Source: Gammaproteobacteria bacterium (lineage in GTDB: Bacteria; Pseudomonadota; Gammaproteobacteria; Pseudomonadales; Azotimanducaceae). From it: DNA of 64,000 nt. Shown piece after piece: positions 59,339 through 64,000 of this stretch (its first letter is position 1; each line of letters opens with the position of its first letter). Position numbers and translations under genes: made by a program. The notes under the pieces were generated by a model. It saw nothing but the letters and a program-made list of their open reading frames with translations, did no database searches and was not told the origin of the DNA. The stretch covers positions 1 to 64,000 of the forward strand of contig JAPPND010000021.1 in assembly GCA_028818795.1 (NCBI GenBank), written 5' to 3'.

Positions 59339-62300
59339 CTACAACGTGATGCTGCGGGTCCGGCAGTCGTCCTCGGGGTTCCCTTCGCAGGGCACGTCGA
59401 TGCACATTTCGTAGGTAGTCCTTCCGGACCGGCCCGTGCCGATCTGCTGGCGTTCGAAGATCTGCTCTTCGTTGGGTGCCAGTGCTGGGATGTCGAGTAC
59501 GACATCGTCGCCGCCGGTGAACCGCAGCTCGCCCGGGAGCGACGTCCCGGTGCCGCGGTTGATGACGGCGATGGTGACTTCCACCGGGTCGCCGACCTCC
59601 CCGGCGTACGTTTGGATCCTTGAGAAATCCATGTCCGGCCCGTCCCCGAGGAGGATCTCGGCGGGCGCGGCGCAATTGTTCGACCGCGCCCGTTCGCCGC
59701 GCACGCCATCCACGCAGGCACCGCAGAAATAGCAGCCGTCGTCCGTCGGTGCGGTCATCGCGAACGAAATCGCCTGCGCCTCGCCGCTGTCGAGGGGTCC
59801 GACCGAATCGGTCCCGGCGAGGTCTCCGGCGGTCTCGTAGGCGCTATCCGAGGCAAGGTAGTAGCGAATGCCGGCGCTGTGGGAGCGACCGTCGCCGAGA
59901 TTGCGGACCGTAGCGCTGAAGGTGAAGGTTGCGCCGGGATCGGGGGAACCGCTGCTGACCGACGCCTCGTCGATGGCGAGGTCGGCGACCTTCGTGATGG
60001 CGTAGCCGTAGACCGTGTCATCGGTCGAGTCGGCGACGTAGAGCCTGTCGTTGGCGGCCGCGATTCCGGCGGGCGATCCATTGTCCGGGTGCAGGCCGAA
60101 CTCGACCACCGTGTCTCGCTCGCCCGATGTCGAGTAGGCGTAGACGTGGTCGTCGATCAGGTCGACCACGTAGAGACGGTCATCCGCAAACGTCATGCCC
60201 CACGGCGTGTCGTTGCCCCGGAACAGGTCGAAATCGGCGGGGGCTTCGCGTTCTCCCGTCGCGCCGTATGCATAGATCTTGTCGTCGGTCCGGTCGGCGA
60301 CGTAGAACCGGCCGGCAGCGAACGCGAGGCCAGATGCACTGCCGTTGTCCGCGTCGAGGGCGAAGTCGGCATCGGCATCGCGCTCGCCCGACGCGTCGTA
60401 GGCATAGACCTTGTCGTCGCCCGCGTCGATCACGTAGAACCTGCCCATCGCGTAGGCGATGGCCACCGGGCGGTCGTTATCGGCGTCGAGGCCGAATTCC
60501 GAATCGGGATCGCGGGCAGCGGAAGTCCGGTACGCGTAGACGTGGTCGTCCTGGGAGTCGACAACGAAGAACCGGCTGTTGCCGTAGGCTATGCTGACCG
60601 GCCGGCGGTTCAGTGCATCCAGCGCGAATCCGACCGTCGGGCCGTCGATGTCCACGGGAACCGTGATCTCCAGGACCTCGGAGCAGTTTCGTTGCACGTA
60701 CTCGTCCGGGAGTCGGTCGATGCAGGCACCGTAGTAGTAGAACCCGGCCCTGGAGGGTGCTGTCACGGACGCCGACTGATCGCTCGCTTCGCCGACTTCG
60801 AGTGCATTCAGCTCACCGTTGCCAACCTCGTCGTCGTTGCGGGGGATCGTCGTGTCCCTGGACCGGTAGTAGCGCACGGTTGTCGGTGCCGAACGCCGGT
60901 GGCCGACATTGCGCACCGTGACGTCCAGGGCGAATGCAGTTCCGGCGTCAGGCCCGAAATCGTCGGTCGCGAAGGCATCCACGACAAGATCGGGCCGGTC
61001 GCTGGGGTAGGCGAAGACCCGATCCGGGTCGACCACGAAGAAGCGACCGTCTACGTAGTCGATGCCCCGGGCAAGACCGTTGCCGTCCGCCAGCACGAAG
61101 TCGGCAGCCGGGTCGCGGTCCCCGTTGGTCCGGTAGGCATAGACGCTGTCCTCGAAGATGTCCACCACGAAGAACCGGTCGTTGCCGTAGGCGATGCCGC
61201 GTGGCGATAGGTTGTCGGGGTCGAGGTCGAAGTCCGCATCCGCGTCGCGCTCCCCGGTAGACCGGAAAGCGTAGACCTTGCGCGTCCAGTTGTCGGCCAG
61301 GAACAGCCGGTCGTCGAAATAGGCGATGCCAAGGGGCTCGCGAATGGCGCTGTCCACCGTGAAGCCGGCGTCGGGAAGGGCCTCGCCCGTCGTGTCGTAG
61401 ACGAACACGTTGCGTGGCGCGCGCCTGTCGAGGAAGTCGTCCGCGTCGACGACGTAGAACCGGTCGGCCTCGACCGTGACACCCGCTGGCATCTTGTTGT
61501 CGTCGGCGAGTTCGAAGTCCAAGGCGGTCGCCGGTTCACCGGACTCGTCGTAGGCATAGACCTTGAGGTCGGTCTCGTCCACGACATAGAAGTGTCCGTC
61601 GTTGTGTACAAGCCCGCCGGGTGCGCCGTTGGCGTGCAGGAGGTCGAAGTCCCGCGCACCGAGCGCGGGGGTACGGACGATTCGCCCTCGCGTCACCACG
61701 CCGTCGTCGACAACGCAGCCCGCAGCATCCCGGCACGTGTAACGGTGGTCGCCCGTCTCGACGTAGCCGCCGTTGTCGAAGTCGATGCGTACGGCGCCGT
61801 CGGAAACCGTCGTGACGGCACCGCGAACCACTTCCGGGACTTCCGATTCAGATAGCGATCCGATCATGGCGGTTAGCTCGTGGGTGACGCGGTCGCCATC
61901 GCCACGGGTGGCCTCGAGAAGCCGCCAGCTCGCCTCCGCGCCGCCGTCACACCCGCTCAGGCGGCCCGAGACCCGTGACTCGAAGACGAGATCGGACGAG
62001 CACGAACTGCCGTCGTCGGCGGTCAGTGACAGCAATGCCGTGGCTGCCCCCGTATTCGAGTAGGAATAGCTCCCTGAGGCGGTTTCCCCGGCCTGCGTGT
62101 CGCGATAGCGATCCTCATCGAGGAAGTCGACGTATCTGGTCCCTTCGCCCTGCACGATCCGCTTGCCGACTGCACGGTCATTGAACGCCGAAGCATTAGG
62201 TGGCGCCGTGTTCGCCGGAACGCCTGACAGGTTGGACAGGTGGCCCGTTGGACTTTCCAAGAGGCTCATGACGCCGATCCGCGTGTCGGATTCGACGATC

Positions 62301-63598
62301 AATTGCCATTTGCCGGTCCCGTCGCCGAGACGGCCACCGAAATCCGGGCTACCGGCTTCGAGTTCCCCAGCGTCCAATGTTCTCGTCTGCCCCCCAGCCA
62401 AGGACAGTTCGATGGTGCCGCCCGGCGCCGCGCCGTGATCGTCGACTCCGTCAATCCAAACATTTGCGGCGTGCGTGCCCGGGTTCGCCAATCGCAGTTG
62501 ACTGACCTGGGCGGTGTTGCCGGCGGGATTGAATATCGCGACGCGATGCCGGTGCCCGACGGCGGGCACGTTGCCGTACATCGGCGTCACGAAGCCGTCT
62601 GGCGTACGGATGTAGGAAAGCACCTCGATATCGAGGTCGCTGGACACCGACAGGCGCCAGTCGTCGACGGCGCCGCCCACGCCGGGCAGTCCCTTTGCAG
62701 AGTTGCCGAATTCCCAGTCGTCCGAGTTGAAATGAAGCGTCTCGCCTGCGCCGATCGAGAGCATGACCGGATCGTGGTCCTGGTTGGAATCAACACTGAC
62801 CGATCCGGACTCGTCGGAACGGTTGATCACGCGGACGAACCCCTGCCTGGCGGTCGGATCCGATGCGGCCGGGAACAGCGCCACGACATGGCTTCCCGTC
62901 TCGTCCACGACATTGGGAGCGGCCGACAGGTTTGAGATCTCGCCGCTCGGACTCGCCAACAGGCTGACCACCGTGACCGGCCTGTCCGCATGGACCGACA
63001 GTTGCCATTTTCCGATGCCGTCGCCAAGCGAACCTTCGAACGCGGCGCCCCCGGTCTCGAGTTCCGCCGAGGTCAAGGTGCGTGCGACACCTGCCGGAAT
63101 CTCGATGTCGACACCGTCGCCAGGGGTCATTCCCCGATCGTCGGTCCCGGTGATCGTTACCTTGGCGACATCGTCGCCGGAATTGATAAGGCGCAACGAA
63201 CTCACTTGGTTGGCGTTGCCCCCCGGGTTGAAGAACGCAACCCGGTACGAGTCGTCTTCGCTCCGTGCAACGGTATCGTGCATGGCGGTCAGGAACCCGT
63301 CGGCGGTACGGATATAGGCGAGCACCTCGACATCGAGATCACTCTCGACCTTGAGCCGCCAGTCGCCGTTGCCGGGCCCGGTACCGACCGCGATGCCCTT
63401 GTCGTCGTTGCCGTTCTCCAGGTCGTCGGAGTTCACGTGAAGCGTTTCCCCGCCTTCGATCGGGAGGACGATGGGTGGGGCGCGGTTGCCTGCGTCGTCG
63501 ACTAGACGTAGGCGGACCTCGCCGGCTCGCCCGGCGTGATTGATGATGCGCACGAGTCCTTGGCGAACCGGATCCGATGCCGAGGGAAGCAGCGGCAC
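59339..63598 (-). CDS. Large secreted repeat protein with beta-propeller-like and CARDB-like domains
   Basis: 1419 residues from GTG 63598. Layout: two tandem copies of a 220-residue beta module (residues about 1-235 and 236-445; both carry GETLHxNSDD, SDLDxEVLxYIRTxDGF, FNPxGNxxQVSxLRL and GKWQLxV); a Cys-containing linker domain; then many 40-45-residue repeats of the form GIAYxxxRFFVVDxxxDxVYAYxxSGERDxxADF, which resemble NHL/PQQ-like propeller blades, interrupted by two CARDB-like domains (VTVRNVGHRRSAPTTVRYY and ATVRNLGDGRSHSAGIRYY). Upstream in frame (to about 63690) lies a good signal peptide (HVWFAGVLAASIGGHAHVAEA) but no ATG, GTG or TTG precedes it, so the true start is unclear. Confidence 0.75.
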   Translation of the reverse strand: MPLLPSASDPVRQGLVRIINHAGRAGEVRLRLVDDAGNRAPPIVLPIEGGETLHVNSDDLENGNDDKGIAVGTGPGNGDWRLKVESDLDVEVLAYIRTADGFLTAMHDTVARSEDDSYRVAFFNPGGNANQVSSLRLINSGDDVAKVTITGTDDRGMTPGDGVDIEIPAGVARTLTSAELETGGAAFEGSLGDGIGKWQLSVHADRPVTVVSLLASPSGEISNLSAAPNVVDETGSHVVALFPAASDPTARQGFVRVINRSDESGSVSVDSNQDHDPVMLSIGAGETLHFNSDDWEFGNSAKGLPGVGGAVDDWRLSVSSDLDIEVLSYIRTPDGFVTPMYGNVPAVGHRHRVAIFNPAGNTAQVSQLRLANPGTHAANVWIDGVDDHGAAPGGTIELSLAGGQTRTLDAGELEAGSPDFGGRLGDGTGKWQLIVESDTRIGVMSLLESPTGHLSNLSGVPANTAPPNASAFNDRAVGKRIVQGEGTRYVDFLDEDRYRDTQAGETASGSYSYSNTGAATALLSLTADDGSSCSSDLVFESRVSGRLSGCDGGAEASWRLLEATRGDGDRVTHELTAMIGSLSESEVPEVVRGAVTTVSDGAVRIDFDNGGYVETGDHRYTCRDAAGCVVDDGVVTRGRIVRTPALGARDFDLLHANGAPGGLVHNDGHFYVVDETDLKVYAYDESGEPATALDFELADDNKMPAGVTVEADRFYVVDADDFLDRRAPRNVFVYDTTGEALPDAGFTVDSAIREPLGIAYFDDRLFLADNWTRKVYAFRSTGERDADADFDLDPDNLSPRGIAYGNDRFFVVDIFEDSVYAYRTNGDRDPAADFVLADGNGLARGIDYVDGRFFVVDPDRVFAYPSDRPDLVVDAFATDDFGPDAGTAFALDVTVRNVGHRRSAPTTVRYYRSRDTTIPRNDDEVGNGELNALEVGEASDQSASVTAPSRAGFYYYGACIDRLPDEYVQRNCSEVLEITVPVDIDGPTVGFALDALNRRPVSIAYGNSRFFVVDSQDDHVYAYRTSAARDPDSEFGLDADNDRPVAIAYAMGRFYVIDAGDDKVYAYDASGERDADADFALDADNGSASGLAFAAGRFYVADRTDDKIYAYGATGEREAPADFDLFRGNDTPWGMTFADDRLYVVDLIDDHVYAYSTSGERDTVVEFGLHPDNGSPAGIAAANDRLYVADSTDDTVYGYAITKVADLAIDEASVSSGSPDPGATFTFSATVRNLGDGRSHSAGIRYYLASDSAYETAGDLAGTDSVGPLDSGEAQAISFAMTAPTDDGCYFCGACVDGVRGERARSNNCAAPAEILLGDGPDMDFSRIQTYAGEVGDPVEVTIAVINRGTGTSLPGELRFTGGDDVVLDIPALAPNEEQIFERQQIGTGRSGRTTYEMCIDVPCEGNPEDDCRTRSITL

Positions 63599-63806
63599 AT
63601 CGTGGGCCTCCGCGACGTGTGCGTGGCCGCCGATGCTTGCGGCCAGGACACCGGCAAACCAGACGTGATTGGGGAAATGGAGATGGTTTATGACGACCGA
63701 GCCTCGATGGCGACCGCGATTCGCTTATATCGCTGGCCCTTGATGATGGCAACTGTCGCCTTGGATCGGATTGTGCGGCGTCGGTTCCCGACCGAATGGC
63801 CCGGCG

Positions 63807-64000
63807 TCACCTAGAGCGGACGACGTACGATTCCGGCTCCAGTCCAAGCAAGGTGCGCCCCGCATCCTCCATGAGGTGTGGCGCCACGGTGGCGTGCTGG
63901 CGGACCACCCGCACGTCCCGACTGATGCGCTCCAAGGGGTCGCCGATCCGGTTTGCCGACGTCCCGGCGGCTTCGCAGAGGATGTCCACGGTTTCCACGG
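63807..64000 (-). CDS. C-terminus of a flavin-dependent monooxygenase / acyl-CoA-dehydrogenase-like protein (truncated by window end)
   Basis: The frame is open to the end of the window, so only the last 63-64 residues are seen. CEAAGTSANRIGDPLERISRDVRVVRQHATVAPHLMEDAGRTLLGLEPES is characteristic of the final helix bundle of HsaA/DszC-type two-component flavin monooxygenases (pattern G.SA...PL.R..RD....QH......GR..LG). The Met at 63998 is probably internal. Substrate unknown. Confidence 0.6.
   Translation of the reverse strand, partial: VETVDILCEAAGTSANRIGDPLERISRDVRVVRQHATVAPHLMEDAGRTLLGLEPESYVVRSR

Noticed and set aside
59879..61210. A 443-codon plus-strand frame inside the large repeat protein gene
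   Set aside because: Antisense shadow of the repetitive coding sequence; its periodicity merely mirrors the propeller repeats.

Overview
The window reads as a stretch of a high-GC gammaproteobacterial chromosome, probably from an uncultivated or environmental lineage. The evidence is gene order: queA-tgt-yajC-secD-secF, iscR-iscS, ndk-rlmN-rodZ-hisS-yfgM-bamB-der, xseA/guaB-guaA, tadA and purL all lie in the blocks and order familiar from Gammaproteobacteria. Some usual members are absent (iscU and the rest of isc, pilF, ispG). No genus-level marker was recognised.

Layout. 1-2.7 kb is the end of a genomic island: a truncated GmrSD/DUF1524-type gene and a P4-type integrase beside tRNA-Leu(CAA). 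2.9-10.3 kb holds a lipoprotein, the queuosine genes and secDF, followed by a diverged second copy of the 3' half of secD. 10.3-13.5 kb has an S41 protease lipoprotein pair and suhB. 13.6-16.2 kb has trmJ, a broken REP-associated transposase and iscR. 16.2-25.1 kb is the tightly packed iscS-to-der run. 25.2-30.5 kb has an M23 peptidase, xseA and guaBA. 30.5-35.3 kb is accessory: a tyrosine recombinase bracketed by 17-bp inverted repeats, a secreted HExxH protein with a partner, and an intact REP-associated transposase bracketed by inverted REP pairs. 35.4-43.9 kb has a PhyH dioxygenase, tadA, purL, a gamma-carbonic-anhydrase-like protein and purT. 43.9-49.6 kb has a Uma2 protein, a Fic remnant, leuA behind a Leu-rich leader peptide, a lipoprotein and a VapBC module. 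49.8-59.3 kb is a guanidine-utilisation operon. 59.3-63.7 kb encodes a very large secreted repeat protein, and the window ends in a flavin-monooxygenase-like gene.

The best functional story is the guanidine locus. A sigma-54-type -24/-12 element (nitrogen-limitation control) precedes a guanidine-I (ykkC) riboswitch leader. This is followed by an ABC transporter (binding protein, permease, ATPase), the two DUF1989 proteins known as urea-carboxylase-associated proteins 1 and 2 (carboxyguanidine deiminase subunits), a biotin-dependent urea/guanidine carboxylase, and a short allophanate hydrolase. Together these would import guanidine, carboxylate it, deiminate it to allophanate and release ammonia.

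The second theme is short palindromic repeats of at least three sequence classes, with two RAYT-type transposase genes. One class (CGTAGGGG...CTTGT...) forms a REPIN inserted in frame inside tgt, supplies the stop codon of the allophanate hydrolase gene, and lies at the junction of the secD duplication. A second (GGGACACCCAC) adjoins the broken transposase, and the same motif recurs as an 18-bp tandem repeat at the start of a guanidine-operon gene. A third brackets the intact transposase gene. These repeats appear to have reshaped coding sequences here.
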